Source of the DNA: Tianweitania aestuarii
Lineage (GTDB): Bacteria > Pseudomonadota > Alphaproteobacteria > Rhizobiales > Rhizobiaceae
NCBI RefSeq assembly: GCF_018457165.1
Contig: NZ_JAFMNX010000003.1
Location: 124,001-188,000, forward strand
Reading direction: 5' to 3'
Length of the DNA: 64,000 nucleotides
This document shows positions 49,677 to 58,965 of the stretch, one piece after another. Made by a program: the position numbers and the translations under genes. Position 1 is the stretch's first letter. Every line of letters starts with the position of its first letter. The notes below the pieces were generated by a model, which searched no databases, was not told the DNA's origin, and saw only the letters and a list, made by a program, of their open reading frames with translations.

Positions 49677-50285
49677 ATGACTGGCCGCGTCGTCGTTGTC
49701 GGCAATGGCGGACTGTCGCGTGATCTGACGGAGGATGTTGAAAGTGCAGACTTCGTTCTGCGCTTCAACGAGCCGAAGCAGGGCTTTGGTTTGTCGGGCG
49801 TCAAAACCGACATGCTGATGGTCTCCAATTCCGGAAAGCCGATGCAGCGCCGCTTGCGCGATCCCGGTTATTTCCGTTCCGCTATCGTTCAAAACGCTGG
49901 CGAGATCGTTTTTCCCTACCATCCCTATGCCATTCGGACCTACATGATCCGCCCAAACTGGTTGTCCAGTCTGCGCGGCCGCAAGGCGGACTGGACCATA
50001 CAGGCCATCGAAGCCTTCGGAATGGCGGGCAAGGAAGTCCGCATCATGCCACCATCGTTCTACGAGGATGGCTGCGCCGAGCTGGGTATTCCGCGCGAAC
50101 AGATGCGCACCGTCTTTCCAAGCACCGGCTATCTCGGTTTGCGCCACGTCTTCCATCATTATCCCGACCATCACGTTCAGATCTGCGGCTTTTCATGGGA
50201 AGGCTGGAAGCGGCATGCTTGGTCGGACGAGCGCGGTTGGGTCGAAAAGAAGATCGCCGACGGCCGCTTGTCGCTGCTGGTCTGA
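49677..50285 (+). CDS. GT29 (sialyltransferase)-like protein
   Basis: 202 residues. VVVVGNGGLSRDL (residues 5-17) and SADFVLRFNEP (23-33) resemble the L-sialylmotif of family GT29; VFPSTGYLGLRHV near residue 145 resembles the S-motif. In rhizobia, related proteins have been labelled 'urease operon accessory protein', a name not supported by anything here. A sugar-transfer role is inferred. It follows atpC by only 12 bases, so it may be transcribed with the ATP synthase operon. Confidence 0.7.
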   Translation: MTGRVVVVGNGGLSRDLTEDVESADFVLRFNEPKQGFGLSGVKTDMLMVSNSGKPMQRRLRDPGYFRSAIVQNAGEIVFPYHPYAIRTYMIRPNWLSSLRGRKADWTIQAIEAFGMAGKEVRIMPPSFYEDGCAELGIPREQMRTVFPSTGYLGLRHVFHHYPDHHVQICGFSWEGWKRHAWSDERGWVEKKIADGRLSLLV

Positions 50286-50393
50286 CAATCAACCGCTTTT
50301 CACGCTTTCGATTGTTCCAGAGCGACAGTTTTCCTCGACATTGCCTCCAAGACCAGCAAGTTGCTTAGGCAGGTCATACGGAGGGCTTGAACC

Positions 50394-51095
50394 ATGGATC
50401 AATCGCTGGACATCTATATCGGCTGGGACTCGCGGGAACCCATCGCGTATGACGTGGCCGAGAAAACGCTGAAGGATCATGCCAGCGTTCCGGTTCGCGT
50501 GTTCCCGATCAAGGTGCAGGAGCTGGTTGCACAGGGCGTTTACACCCGCGACATCGATCCGCTCGCTTCAACCGAATTCACCTATTCCCGCTTCTTCGTG
50601 CCCTACATGGCCGGCTTCAAGGGCTGGGCGCTGTTTTGCGACTGCGACTTCCTGTTCCTCGACGACATCGCCGAGATCCTTGCTCTGCGCGACCCGTCCA
50701 AGGCCGTGTTGTGCGTGAAGCATGATTACACGCCCAAGGCGACGGTGAAGATGGATGGCAAGGTTCAAACCAACTATCCCCGCAAGAACTGGTCGAGCTT
50801 CATGCTCTTCAACTGCGAGCATCCCTCGACGCAGCAGCTGACACCGGAGCGGATCAACAGCGAAAGCGGCGCCTACCTTCACCGCATGCAATGGGCAGCG
50901 GATGACGAGATAGGTGAAATCCCGATGCGCTGGAACTGGCTGGAAGGCTGGAACGAGAAGCCCGAAACCGGCACACCCGGCGCGGTCCACTTCACGAACG
51001 GCGGTCCCTGGTTCAAGGACTGGCAGAACGTCGATTACGGCGACCTCTGGCGCGCCGAAGCCGACAAGGTCGAACCCGGCTGGCAGCCGGTCTGA
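50394..51095 (+). CDS. glycosyltransferase-like protein (GT-A fold, GT8-like)
   Basis: 233 residues. The opening DIYIGWDSREPIAYDVAEKTL and the metal-binding D83-C-D85 in LFCDCDFLFLDD are typical of GT-A glycosyltransferases; WSSFMLFNCEHP and GAVHFTNGGPWF follow in the expected order. The donor and acceptor are unknown. Soluble. Located 108 bases behind the GT29-like gene, so the two may act on the same glycan. A strong bidirectional terminator follows. Confidence 0.78.
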   Translation: MDQSLDIYIGWDSREPIAYDVAEKTLKDHASVPVRVFPIKVQELVAQGVYTRDIDPLASTEFTYSRFFVPYMAGFKGWALFCDCDFLFLDDIAEILALRDPSKAVLCVKHDYTPKATVKMDGKVQTNYPRKNWSSFMLFNCEHPSTQQLTPERINSESGAYLHRMQWAADDEIGEIPMRWNWLEGWNEKPETGTPGAVHFTNGGPWFKDWQNVDYGDLWRAEADKVEPGWQPV

Positions 51096-51114
51096 TCCCC
51101 AACGCACTTGCTTG

Positions 51115-51149
51115 AAAAAAGGCGGCTTGTTCGACAAGCCGCCTTTTTT
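51115..51149. terminator. bidirectional terminator
   Basis: AAAAAAGGCGGCTTGT and its complement around a TCG loop: a 16-bp perfect stem flanked by A and T runs, between convergent genes. Confidence 0.93.
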
Positions 51150-51169
51150 CTATCCACGTCTCGGCAAGC

Positions 51170-51703
51170 TCACGCGCTCGGCTGACCGGCGAGATGGCCG
51201 AACACATCCACGACCTGCAGATAGACCGAACGCTTGAACGGCACGATCAGGTCCGGCAGGGCTGCCATGTCCTTCCATTCCCAGGCATCGAATTCCGCGG
51301 TGTGACCGCCCGGCGGCGGGTTGATCTGGATCTCGCTTTCGTCGCCATCGAAACGAAACGCAAACCAGCGCTGCGTTTGTCCGCGAAACCGACCCTTGAA
51401 CGCCACGCCCACCAGGTGCGGCGGCAGGTCATAATTGATCCAGTACGGGGCTTCTTCGAGCAGCGTCAGGCTCGTCATACCGGTTTCCTCGTAGATCTCA
51501 CGCAGGGCCGCCGGAAGCGCTTCCTCGCCCTCGTCGATGCCCCCTTGCGGCATCTGCCAAAGCTGGGTGACGCCTGCCGTCTCGCTGTCTTCCTCCGGGA
51601 TGCGATGACCGGCCCAAACCTTCCCGGCACCATTCAGCACCATGATGCCGACACAGGGTCGATAAGGCAGTGTTTCGGGATTGATATGCGGTTTATCCGG
51701 CAT
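51170..51703 (-). CDS. rppH: RNA pyrophosphohydrolase (Nudix)
   Basis: 177 residues. [24 protein letters not shown] opening, [12 protein letters not shown] and the Nudix box [23 protein letters not shown], then [13 protein letters not shown] typical of RppH/NudH. Removes pyrophosphate from 5'-triphosphorylated RNA to start decay, or acts on dinucleoside polyphosphates. ATG 51703 is chosen as family start; ATG 51748 is possible. In many relatives it lies next to the polysaccharide-deacetylase and ctpA genes; here two genes intervene. Confidence 0.93.
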   Translation of the reverse strand: MPDKPHINPETLPYRPCVGIMVLNGAGKVWAGHRIPEEDSETAGVTQLWQMPQGGIDEGEEALPAALREIYEETGMTSLTLLEEAPYWINYDLPPHLVGVAFKGRFRGQTQRWFAFRFDGDESEIQINPPPGGHTAEFDAWEWKDMAALPDLIVPFKRSVYLQVVDVFGHLAGQPSA

Positions 51704-51825
51704 GGCTCGCTCACTCTGCGCTTTGGTTTGCCCGTTCTGTGTTCCCATACGGCTAATCTCTGACGGTTTGAAGACGCGTTGACCGCCGCTTGACACAGAC
51801 CGCTTCATGGAACATATCGAGTTAC

Positions 51826-52290
51826 ATGAAACGCGATAGTCGCTTGTCGGGCATCCTGCATGTCCTCCTTCACATGGCCGAACAGGATGGTCCGGTCACA
51901 TCCGAAATGCTGGCGACTGCCATGCAAACGAACCCGGTCGTGATCCGCCGCATCATGGGTGGCCTGCGCGACCAGGGCTATGTGTCGTCCGAAAAGGGGC
52001 ATGGCGGCGGCTGGACGCTGACCTGCGATCTCAACGCCATTACCCTGCGCGATATCTACGACGCGATTGGCGCCCCCACCCTGCTCGCAATGAGCAACCG
52101 CACGGAAGCGCCCGGTTGCCTTGTCGAACAGGCGGTTAATGCCGCGTTGGTGCAGGCTTTCAACGATGCCGAGGCCTTGCTGCTCACAAGGCTCGGCGAA
52201 GTCACGCTGGCGCAGCTCAGCGCAGATTTTCACACCCGCCTTTCGCAACGCGGCGGCAAATTCGATCTGGAGACCGTTCATGCATCATGA
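51826..52290 (+). CDS. Rrf2 family transcriptional regulator
   Basis: 154 residues. Winged HTH with the Rrf2 pattern [26 protein letters not shown] and [28 protein letters not shown]. The three-cysteine Fe-S cluster of IscR/NsrR is absent (only isolated Cys), so it belongs to the YwnA-like branch. Overlaps the downstream flavoprotein gene by 11 bases; the two probably form a regulator-enzyme pair, with the flavoprotein possibly feeding back on the regulator's signal. Confidence 0.9.
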   Translation: MKRDSRLSGILHVLLHMAEQDGPVTSEMLATAMQTNPVVIRRIMGGLRDQGYVSSEKGHGGGWTLTCDLNAITLRDIYDAIGAPTLLAMSNRTEAPGCLVEQAVNAALVQAFNDAEALLLTRLGEVTLAQLSADFHTRLSQRGGKFDLETVHAS

Positions 52291-53170
52291 CGCCATCATC
52301 ATCGGCGGCAGCTTTGCCGGCCTGTCTGCCGCCATGTATATCGCCCGTGCTCGCCGCTCCGTGCGCATCATTGATGCCGGCCTGCCCCGCAACCGCTTCG
52401 CAGCGCAAAGCCACGGCTTCTTCGGACAAGACGGCAGTGAGCCTGGCGCGATGCTCGACAAGGCGCGCGCACAGGTCGCAGCCTACCCCACCGTGCGCAT
52501 CACCGATGGCCGTGCTCTCAGCGCCAACAAGAACGAAGACGGCTTCGCTGTGACGCTGGAAAGCGGCGAGCAGCTGCAGGCGTCGCGCATGGTGCTTGCC
52601 TACGGCATTTCCGACGAGCTCCCGGCCTTACCTGGGCTGGCGGAGCGATGGGGTCATACGGTGATCCATTGTCCTTACTGCCACGGTTTCGAGTTCGGCG
52701 GCCGGCGTCTCGGCGTGCTTTATTCAACCCCGATGTCCCTGCATCAGGCGCATCTTGTCACCGAATGGGGACCGACGACGCTTTATCTCAACGGTGCTGA
52801 ACTGGATCCCGCCGCAGCAGCCAACCTGCAAGCCCGCGGTGTGCGGATCGAGCCGGCTCGCCTGATTTCACTGCATGGCGAAGGCAAGGGACTATCGGCG
52901 ATGGAGCTTGCGGATGGGCGCATGGATCCTATCGATGCTCTGTTCGTAGGCCCGCTGATGCGCGCCAACAGCGACATCGCCGACCAGCTCGGTTGCGCCA
53001 TGGATGATCATCCGCTTGGGCAAATCATTCATACCGACGAGATGAAGCAGACTTCCGTGCCCGGCGTGTTTGCTGCCGGTGACATCGCGCGCGGCGCCCA
53101 TAGCGTCACCTGGGCAAGCGCCGATGGCGTGATGGCCGGCGTCGCCCTGCACCGCTCGCTGGTGTTCTAG
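52280..53170 (+). CDS. thioredoxin reductase-like FAD oxidoreductase
   Basis: 296 residues. FAD motif [18 protein letters not shown] at the start and C131-P-Y-C134 in [13 protein letters not shown], the redox-active pair of the thioredoxin-reductase fold; the second FAD motif is [13 protein letters not shown]. The NAD(P)H loop expected after RRLGVLY reads STPMSLHQA and lacks a clear GxGxxA, so the electron donor may be atypical. Cytoplasmic disulfide or electron transfer. Coupled to the Rrf2 regulator by overlap. Confidence 0.88.
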   Translation: MHHDAIIIGGSFAGLSAAMYIARARRSVRIIDAGLPRNRFAAQSHGFFGQDGSEPGAMLDKARAQVAAYPTVRITDGRALSANKNEDGFAVTLESGEQLQASRMVLAYGISDELPALPGLAERWGHTVIHCPYCHGFEFGGRRLGVLYSTPMSLHQAHLVTEWGPTTLYLNGAELDPAAAANLQARGVRIEPARLISLHGEGKGLSAMELADGRMDPIDALFVGPLMRANSDIADQLGCAMDDHPLGQIIHTDEMKQTSVPGVFAAGDIARGAHSVTWASADGVMAGVALHRSLVF

Positions 53171-53179
53171 GATCTGGCG

Positions 53180-54370
53180 TCAGCGGCGCTCGGGATCATT
53201 CGCTACGGCAGTAATAGGAACGACTTCGATGCCGCGGCGCTGCGCATCGGCCACCCAGGCGGATACCGTATCCACTGTCACGTCGAAGGCCGAGCCGGTG
53301 CCGACGGCAGAGCCGTTGGCTTGTGCCATGCGCTCGAGTTCGTCGAGCTTGGCAAGAATGGCGCCGCGCTCGCGCACAGCGTCGATCTGCATGTCGGAGG
53401 AAGCGAAGGGCACGCGGTTCACCTCGGCCAAAGGCTGCGCTTCATTGCGCGCTGTCGAACCGTCGTCGACAAAGGCCAGGCCGCGCTTGCCGAGCTCCGC
53501 CATCATGGTTTCAACCGGCTTCGCTTCGCCGAGAAAGCGCGCGCCCATATAGTTCATGACGCCGACATAGTTGGTCGTGCGCGCCAGAACCCATTGCAGG
53601 TTCTCGACCGTCTCGGACGCCGGCGCGTCCACCGTGAGCGTTGCCCGCCCCGGATCGACCGCAGGATAATCGAACGGCTCGAGCGGCACCTGCATGACGA
53701 TCTCGTGGCCGCTCTGGCGTGCAGCCTGCATCCAGCGCGGCAGACTGTTACCGCCGGATGCCAAGGCCAGCGTGATCTCAGGCGGCAGCTTCTCGATGGC
53801 TTCCTGCGTGCCCGTTTGGCTGACCCCGAGACCGCCGATCACCAGCGCGATGCGCGCACCTCGTGCGCAGGACCACGGCCTTGCATAGGCATCAAAGGGC
53901 CGCCGCCCGTCTGCAGCGCGTTGCGGAAGCAGGCCGACGGGGCTCGTCTCGATCAGCGCCTGATCCGGAAGATGGGCAACGCGTACATCCCGCGGCATTC
54001 CTGGCGTGTTGCGGATGATCGTGGGGCCGTCGGCGGTGGCTGCCCCGGGATTGACGCGGATGATCGCAGGACCGCCTGCAGGATCGTCCGACAGGCTGGG
54101 ACGCGGCGCCTTTGCGGGTTCGGTGGTGGCTGCAGCTGTTTGCACGGGCACGGAAACAACAGCGGCCTCCGGCATGCGAATCCCGCGATCACGCAGGGCA
54201 ATGGCGCCGGCGCTGACGGCAAGCGCAATGGCGACCGCGGCGCTCGTCATCGATGAAGGGGATAGAGGCCGGGCCGGCTTCCGCTTTGCCGGGCCGCTGA
54301 TGCCAAGGCCAAGCGGAAGGTCGATCTCCCGAATACGCGTCGTATCCTCGCCCCGCTTCTGCCCCTCCAT
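53180..54370 (-). CDS. divergent polysaccharide deacetylase family protein
   Basis: 396 residues from ATG 54370 (TTG 54418 possible). A membrane segment near residues 40-60 (SSMTSAAVAIALAVSAGAIAL) precedes a Pro/Ala/Thr-rich linker and the C-terminal domain from about residue 170 (RIALVIGGLGVSQTGTQEAI), the 'divergent polysaccharide deacetylase' YibQ/DUF610 family. The VMQVPLEPFDYPAVDPG, YVGVMNYMGARFL and LAFVDDGST stretches are characteristic. Envelope-located; catalysis unproven. Genes of this family regularly follow envC-ctpA, as here. Confidence 0.87.
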   Translation of the reverse strand: MEGQKRGEDTTRIREIDLPLGLGISGPAKRKPARPLSPSSMTSAAVAIALAVSAGAIALRDRGIRMPEAAVVSVPVQTAAATTEPAKAPRPSLSDDPAGGPAIIRVNPGAATADGPTIIRNTPGMPRDVRVAHLPDQALIETSPVGLLPQRAADGRRPFDAYARPWSCARGARIALVIGGLGVSQTGTQEAIEKLPPEITLALASGGNSLPRWMQAARQSGHEIVMQVPLEPFDYPAVDPGRATLTVDAPASETVENLQWVLARTTNYVGVMNYMGARFLGEAKPVETMMAELGKRGLAFVDDGSTARNEAQPLAEVNRVPFASSDMQIDAVRERGAILAKLDELERMAQANGSAVGTGSAFDVTVDTVSAWVADAQRRGIEVVPITAVANDPERR

Positions 54371-54418
54371 CGTAACCCGAACGCTCTCAAACCTGCTTTT
54401 GCATCGTCCTGGAATCAA

Positions 54419-54450
54419 ATGTCCGGCGAAGGGGTTCCTTCGCCGGACAT
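54419..54450 (-). terminator. hairpin between ctpA and the deacetylase gene
   Basis: Perfect 14-bp inverted repeat (ATGTCCGGCGAAGG and complement) with a 4-base loop. The T run on the minus-strand downstream side is weak, so termination may be partial. Confidence 0.6.
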
Positions 54451-54475
54451 GGTAACTTCAATCAGCGCAGCACGC

Positions 54476-55801
54476 TTACTGGTTCATGACCGCCTTGTCG
54501 GGGTTCGGCGGGAAGGCGGCATCGCTCTTGGCGCCGCGGATCAGATCCAGAGCATATTGCAGCTGGATGTCGTCCTTGGCTTCCGGCGGCACATAAGATG
54601 CCGAGCCCGAACCTTCTTCGCTTTCTTCCACACCCTTGATGTGACCGCGCAGAGCGGACTCACCACGGTTGACTTCACGACCCTTGAACTCTTCCGGCAG
54701 AGGCTGGTCGACCTTCACGTCGGGCGTGATGCCCTTGCCCTGGATCGATTTGCCGGCCGGCGTGTAATACAGCGCCGTGGTCAGGCGCAGAGCGCCGTTT
54801 TCAGCCAGCGGGATGATGGTCTGAACCGAACCCTTGCCGAAGGACTGGGTGCCGAGCACCGTTGCACGACGGTGATCCTGCAAGGCACCGGCCACGATCT
54901 CCGAAGCACTCGCCGAACCGCCATTCACCAGAACGATGATCGGCTTACCGTTCACCAGATCGCCGGGACGCGCATCGAAGCGCGAAATGTCCTGCGGATC
55001 ACGGCCGCGGGTCGAAACGATCTCACCCCGGTCAATAAAGGCATCGGAAACACTGACCGCCTGGTCCAGCAGACCGCCCGGGTTCAAGCGCAGATCCAGC
55101 ACATAGCCCTTCAGCTTGTCGTCCGGCAGCTGCTTGCGGATGGTGTTGATGCCAGCCTGCAGATCGTCGAACGTCTTTTCGGTGAAGGAGTTGATCTTGA
55201 GATAGCCGACATCGCCTTCGACGCGAGCCCGAACGGCCTTCACCTTGATGACGTCGCGGATGATGGTCAGCTTGATCGGCTTGTCCGCGCCATCGCGGAT
55301 CAGCGTCAATTCGATCGGCGTATTCACCAGACCGCGCATCTTCTCGACGGCGTCGTTAAGCGACAGGCCGCGCACTTCCTGGCCATCGATTTCGGCAATC
55401 AGATCGCCTGCGAGAACGCCTGCCTTGGCAGCTGGCGTTTCGTCCATCGGCGTGATGACCTTAATCAGGTCGTTTTCCATCGTGACTTCGATACCGAGAC
55501 CGCCGAACTCGCCCTTGGTCTGGACGCGCATATCCTTGGCTGCCTCTTGGTTGAGGTAGGAGGAATGCGGATCAAGCGAGGTGAGCATGCCATTGATGGC
55601 GTTTTCAACCAGCGACTTGTCGTCGGGCGGGGTCACATACTGGGCGCGCACGCGCTCGAAGATGTCGCCGAAGATCGCCAGCTGGCGATAGGTTTCGGAA
55701 CCCGCAGCATTCGCAGTCGAGCCGGGCGCACCGTAGACCACGCTCATTGCCGAAGCCCCCATCAGGGCGCCGGCAAACAACAGCGACAGCTTACGAATCA
55801 T
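54476..55801 (-). CDS. ctpA: carboxyl-terminal processing protease, S41 family
   Basis: 441 residues. Signal peptide at the N-terminus (MIRKLSLLFAGALMGASAMS), PDZ domain about residues 90-170 (GGLGIEVTMENDLIKVITPM), then the protease domain with Ser in NGGSASASEIVAGAL and Lys in GTQSFGKGSVQ. Periplasmic processing or degradation of proteins, often acting on cell-wall enzymes. Start overlaps the envC-like gene by 11 bases. Confidence 0.95.
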   Translation of the reverse strand: MIRKLSLLFAGALMGASAMSVVYGAPGSTANAAGSETYRQLAIFGDIFERVRAQYVTPPDDKSLVENAINGMLTSLDPHSSYLNQEAAKDMRVQTKGEFGGLGIEVTMENDLIKVITPMDETPAAKAGVLAGDLIAEIDGQEVRGLSLNDAVEKMRGLVNTPIELTLIRDGADKPIKLTIIRDVIKVKAVRARVEGDVGYLKINSFTEKTFDDLQAGINTIRKQLPDDKLKGYVLDLRLNPGGLLDQAVSVSDAFIDRGEIVSTRGRDPQDISRFDARPGDLVNGKPIIVLVNGGSASASEIVAGALQDHRRATVLGTQSFGKGSVQTIIPLAENGALRLTTALYYTPAGKSIQGKGITPDVKVDQPLPEEFKGREVNRGESALRGHIKGVEESEEGSGSASYVPPEAKDDIQLQYALDLIRGAKSDAAFPPNPDKAVMNQ

Positions 55802-57164
55802 TTGCAGTCCTTCCAGCGATCCGCTCCGACCACCAGGGGGCCGGGTCCACGGGTTTTCCATCTTTCCGGAACTCGACGTAAAGGTCAGGTCCGGTGCTGC
55901 CGTCCTTCAGCGAAACCGGGCCAGCGACCCTTGTTTCACCCATTGCTCCGATCGGCTCACCCGCCAAAACGGCTTGGCCAAGCGTCACGCTGATTCTGCC
56001 CATCCCCGCCAGCACGACATGATAACCGTCGCCGGCATTAAGGATCAAGAGTTGACCGTAGGATCGGAAGGGTCCTGCATACAAGACGCTCCCTCCGGCC
56101 GGTGAGGTAACAATTGCCCCGGATTGTGTTGTAATGGTGTCTCCCATCCTCACGCCGCCGTTATTGTCGGCTTCGCCGAACCGCGCCGTGCGACGACCCG
56201 TCGCTGGAAGGCCCATCTGTCCTTTCAAGGCGGCGAACGGGATCATGGACAGGCGATAGGCTTCGGGAATGGGTTTGTTGAGCTCGGCTTCCTCGCGCGC
56301 CATCCGCTCCATTTCCGCCTTGGCTGCCGCGTCCGCCGCGGCACGGGCGGATTGCCCTTCCTGTTCGAGCTTCGAGATCAGATCCTGGAAAGAGGATGCG
56401 GAAGCCGCAAGCTGCTCCGATCGCTTCTGCTCGGCAGCGTACACGGCTTCGGACTGAACCTGCAGCCGCTGCTTTTCTTCCAGAAGCATGCTGAGCCGCT
56501 GCTTTTCCGCCACCTGCTCTTCCGCCGTTACGCTCAAGCGACCGCGCTCGGCCTCGATCGAGGCTGCGACGCGTGACAACTCCTTGAGGTCAACAAGCAA
56601 GGTTTCGGTTTCCTGGCGCAGTTCCGGCACCACGGCGCCGAGGAGGATCGCGCTGCGCACCGATGACAGGGCGTCTTCCGGCTTCACCAGAATGGCCGGG
56701 GGCGGATTGAGGCCCATGCGCTGCAGGGCGCCGAGCACTTCGGCCAGAACCGCGCGCCGCCCATCGAGCGACGATTTGATGCCGGCTTGCTCGCCGCGCA
56801 AGTTGACGAGACGGCCGCTGATTTCCTCGACGTCTTCCGCGAGCTTCTTTTCGGTCTTAGCAGCCTGGATAAGCGCCGCGGTCACCGAAGCACTGTCCTT
56901 CTTCAGCGTTGCGATACCGGCCGAAATGGAAGCCAGCCGCTCTTCCGACAGCTTGATCTCATCCAGCGCGCGTTGATAGTCCGCCTGGGTTTGCGCCCGA
57001 CGGGCTTCGATGGCAGCTATCGGATCATCCAGCTGGTTCTGCCTGATCGAAACGGCTTCGCCATCCTGCGCAAGGAGCGGCGAGACAGAGGCGAGCAGCA
57101 AGCCGAGCGCGATCGCAAGACCGCCCTTCGTCCGTGCCCCCGATCCTGTCTTGCCCGAAATCAT
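55791..57164 (-). CDS. EnvC-like murein hydrolase activator with degenerate LytM domain
   Basis: 457 residues. Signal peptide (about residues 1-34), long coiled coil (about 40-290, rich in KTEKKLAEDVEEI-like heptads) and a C-terminal M23/LytM domain from about 340 (ATGRRTARFGEADNNGGVRMGD). The zinc-ligand positions of active M23 peptidases are not retained (no HxxxD; no HxH near YHVVLAGMG), as in EnvC activators, which switch on amidases during division. ATG 57164 has an AGGGATGG ribosome-binding site. Head of the envC-ctpA pair. Confidence 0.88.
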   Translation of the reverse strand: MISGKTGSGARTKGGLAIALGLLLASVSPLLAQDGEAVSIRQNQLDDPIAAIEARRAQTQADYQRALDEIKLSEERLASISAGIATLKKDSASVTAALIQAAKTEKKLAEDVEEISGRLVNLRGEQAGIKSSLDGRRAVLAEVLGALQRMGLNPPPAILVKPEDALSSVRSAILLGAVVPELRQETETLLVDLKELSRVAASIEAERGRLSVTAEEQVAEKQRLSMLLEEKQRLQVQSEAVYAAEQKRSEQLAASASSFQDLISKLEQEGQSARAAADAAAKAEMERMAREEAELNKPIPEAYRLSMIPFAALKGQMGLPATGRRTARFGEADNNGGVRMGDTITTQSGAIVTSPAGGSVLYAGPFRSYGQLLILNAGDGYHVVLAGMGRISVTLGQAVLAGEPIGAMGETRVAGPVSLKDGSTGPDLYVEFRKDGKPVDPAPWWSERIAGRTANDS

Positions 57165-57308
57165 GCTGTTCCATCCCTGCCGGCGATCGTAGGTCGGCTT
57201 CGTAAAGGAAGCATCAACCATCGCCCCGCGCCACGAGCATCGCTCCTTCTCAAGCGAATCGCACTTTCTCAAGGCGAGCTTACCTGAGGCGTTCAGACGA
57301 AGGGTGGT

Positions 57309-57788
57309 TCACACGCGATGATAAGGATGGCCAGAAAGGATTGTGGCTGCCCTGTAAAGCTGCTCGCCCAGCATCACGCGCACCATCTGATGCGGCCAGG
57401 TCGCCGCGCCGAAGGAAATCAGCGCAGTCGCCTGGCTCCGCAGGCTGGGTGCATGGCCATCGGGCCCGCCAATGGCAAAGGTGAGCTGCCTCAAACCGCG
57501 GTCGCGATGATCGGCAATCAACTGTGCAAAGGCGGGAGAGGCAAGGTTCTTGCCGCGCTCGTCGAGCAGGATCAGCCCGCCGGCGCCAAGAGCGCCTTCG
57601 AGCCGTGCCGCTTCCTCGCGCATTCGCTCAGCCGCAGAACCCAGCCGACTTTCCGCGCTTTCCGCCACGCCTGAAAACTCCAGGCCGAGCGGTGGACCCG
57701 CTTTGGCGAAGCGGTCGAGATAGCGATCGGCAAGCTCGCGCTCCGGCACGGCCTTCATCCGGCCGATGGCATTGATGCCGATCCGCAT
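57309..57788 (-). CDS. rlmH: 23S rRNA pseudouridine(1915)-N3 methyltransferase
   Basis: 159 residues. LTFAIGGPDGH is the SAM-binding SPOUT knot signature and the protein ends GHPYHRV, the conserved C-terminus of RlmH. Methylates pseudouridine 1915 of 23S rRNA. Sits 21 bases behind rsfS in the conserved nadD-rsfS-rlmH order. Confidence 0.96.
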   Translation of the reverse strand: MRIGINAIGRMKAVPERELADRYLDRFAKAGPPLGLEFSGVAESAESRLGSAAERMREEAARLEGALGAGGLILLDERGKNLASPAFAQLIADHRDRGLRQLTFAIGGPDGHAPSLRSQATALISFGAATWPHQMVRVMLGEQLYRAATILSGHPYHRV

Positions 57789-57809
57789 TGTTACCTCAGA
57801 AGATCCGTT

Positions 57810-58220
57810 TCAGTGCTTGGTCCCGTCGTCGAGATCAGGCGCCTGCCACATCTTTTCGAGGTTGTAGAACTCGCGCACCTCGGGCCGGAAGACGTGGATG
57901 ATGATATCACTCGTGTCGATCAGCACCCAATCGGCGCCCGGCAGGCCTTCAACGCGCGTGTTGCTCACGCCGCTGTCCTTCAGCGCCTTCATCAGATGGT
58001 CCGCGACGGCCGCGACATGACGGTGCGATCGACCGCTCGCCACGACCATATGGTCGCCGAGGCTCGACTTCTTCCGGATATCGATGGCCACGATGTTTTC
58101 CGCCTTGGAGTCATCGAGACTGGCAAGAACGGTTTCGAGTTGGGAGGTCGCAGGCGCTCCAGCGCCGACTTCGACCGGCGAAAGCGAGGTATCCGCTTCC
58201 TTCCGTAGTTCTGTTCTCAG
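57810..58220 (-). CDS. rsfS: ribosome silencing factor RsfS, probable CTG start
   Basis: 136 residues if translated from CTG 58220. The conserved domain reads LETVLASLDDSKAENIVAIDIRKKSSLGDHMVVASGRSHRHV ... WVLIDTSDIIIHVFRPEVREFYNLEKMW. The first ATG/GTG/TTG in frame is GTG 58091, which lies inside the conserved core and would remove its first strand and helix. The frame is open back to a TAG at 58231-58233, and within it CTG at 58220 is preceded by AAGGGA with 5-base spacing. A frameshift near the start is the alternative explanation. RsfS binds L14 and blocks subunit joining in starvation. Confidence 0.85.
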   Translation of the reverse strand: MRTELRKEADTSLSPVEVGAGAPATSQLETVLASLDDSKAENIVAIDIRKKSSLGDHMVVASGRSHRHVAAVADHLMKALKDSGVSNTRVEGLPGADWVLIDTSDIIIHVFRPEVREFYNLEKMWQAPDLDDGTKH

Positions 58221-58320
58221 TGTCTTCCCTTTCTAAGGAACAACGATACGCCATGCTCAGCGTCTCTATAGATAGGCGCAGTTCGGTGAAGGTTTCAAGA
58301 ACATAGGGTGGACGCAGTTA

Positions 58321-58950
58321 TCAGGACTTTGCGATCTCAGCCTGCTCCCGCAGCGCCGTAGAGCTCAAAGGAGAGCGCGGACCATGCAAAAAGGTCCATG
58401 CCGGAGCCTGTCGGCTGGCCAGCACTTCCGAATCCGTTTCGTCTTCGCGGGCATAGGCAAAGGTCTTGGCCATCACCGAAGATAGAAAGGACAGCGTCGC
58501 ACCCGGCCGGTCGATCACGGCGATCGGAAAGGTCATGGCGATGGTTCGCCAGCGTTCCCATTGATGGAAGCCCGCCAGACTGTCCGCGCCCATGATCCAG
58601 ACGAAATGCACGCCGGGATTGCGCGCCTTCACCAGAGCCAGAGTATCGGCGGTATAGCGGACATTGGCGGCCGCTTCGAATGCCGTGACCTTGATGCGCG
58701 GATCTTCCACCAACTTCTCCGACAAGCGGATACGCTCGCCCAAAGGCGCCAGTTCCCGGGTGCTTTTGAGCGGATTGCCCGGCGTCACCATCCACCACAG
58801 CTGGTCGAGCCGAAGCTTGCGCAGGGCGATTTCGGCAACCAGTGCGTGGCCGGCATGCGGTGGATTGAAGGACCCGCCAAACAGCCCGACTGCCATGCCT
58901 TTTTCGACATATGGCATGCGCAAAAAGCGGTTTTGGATGGCGTCCGTCAC
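58321..58950 (-). CDS. nadD: nicotinate-nucleotide adenylyltransferase
   Basis: 209 residues from GTG 58950. GLFGGSFNPPHAGH is the nucleotidyltransferase HxGH motif and SPLSSTALRE the C-terminal ISSTxIR-type motif. Transfers AMP to nicotinate mononucleotide in NAD synthesis. Between proA and rsfS, the normal position. Confidence 0.96.
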   Translation of the reverse strand: MTDAIQNRFLRMPYVEKGMAVGLFGGSFNPPHAGHALVAEIALRKLRLDQLWWMVTPGNPLKSTRELAPLGERIRLSEKLVEDPRIKVTAFEAAANVRYTADTLALVKARNPGVHFVWIMGADSLAGFHQWERWRTIAMTFPIAVIDRPGATLSFLSSVMAKTFAYAREDETDSEVLASRQAPAWTFLHGPRSPLSSTALREQAEIAKS

Positions 58951-58965
58951 GTCAAAACAGCAATA

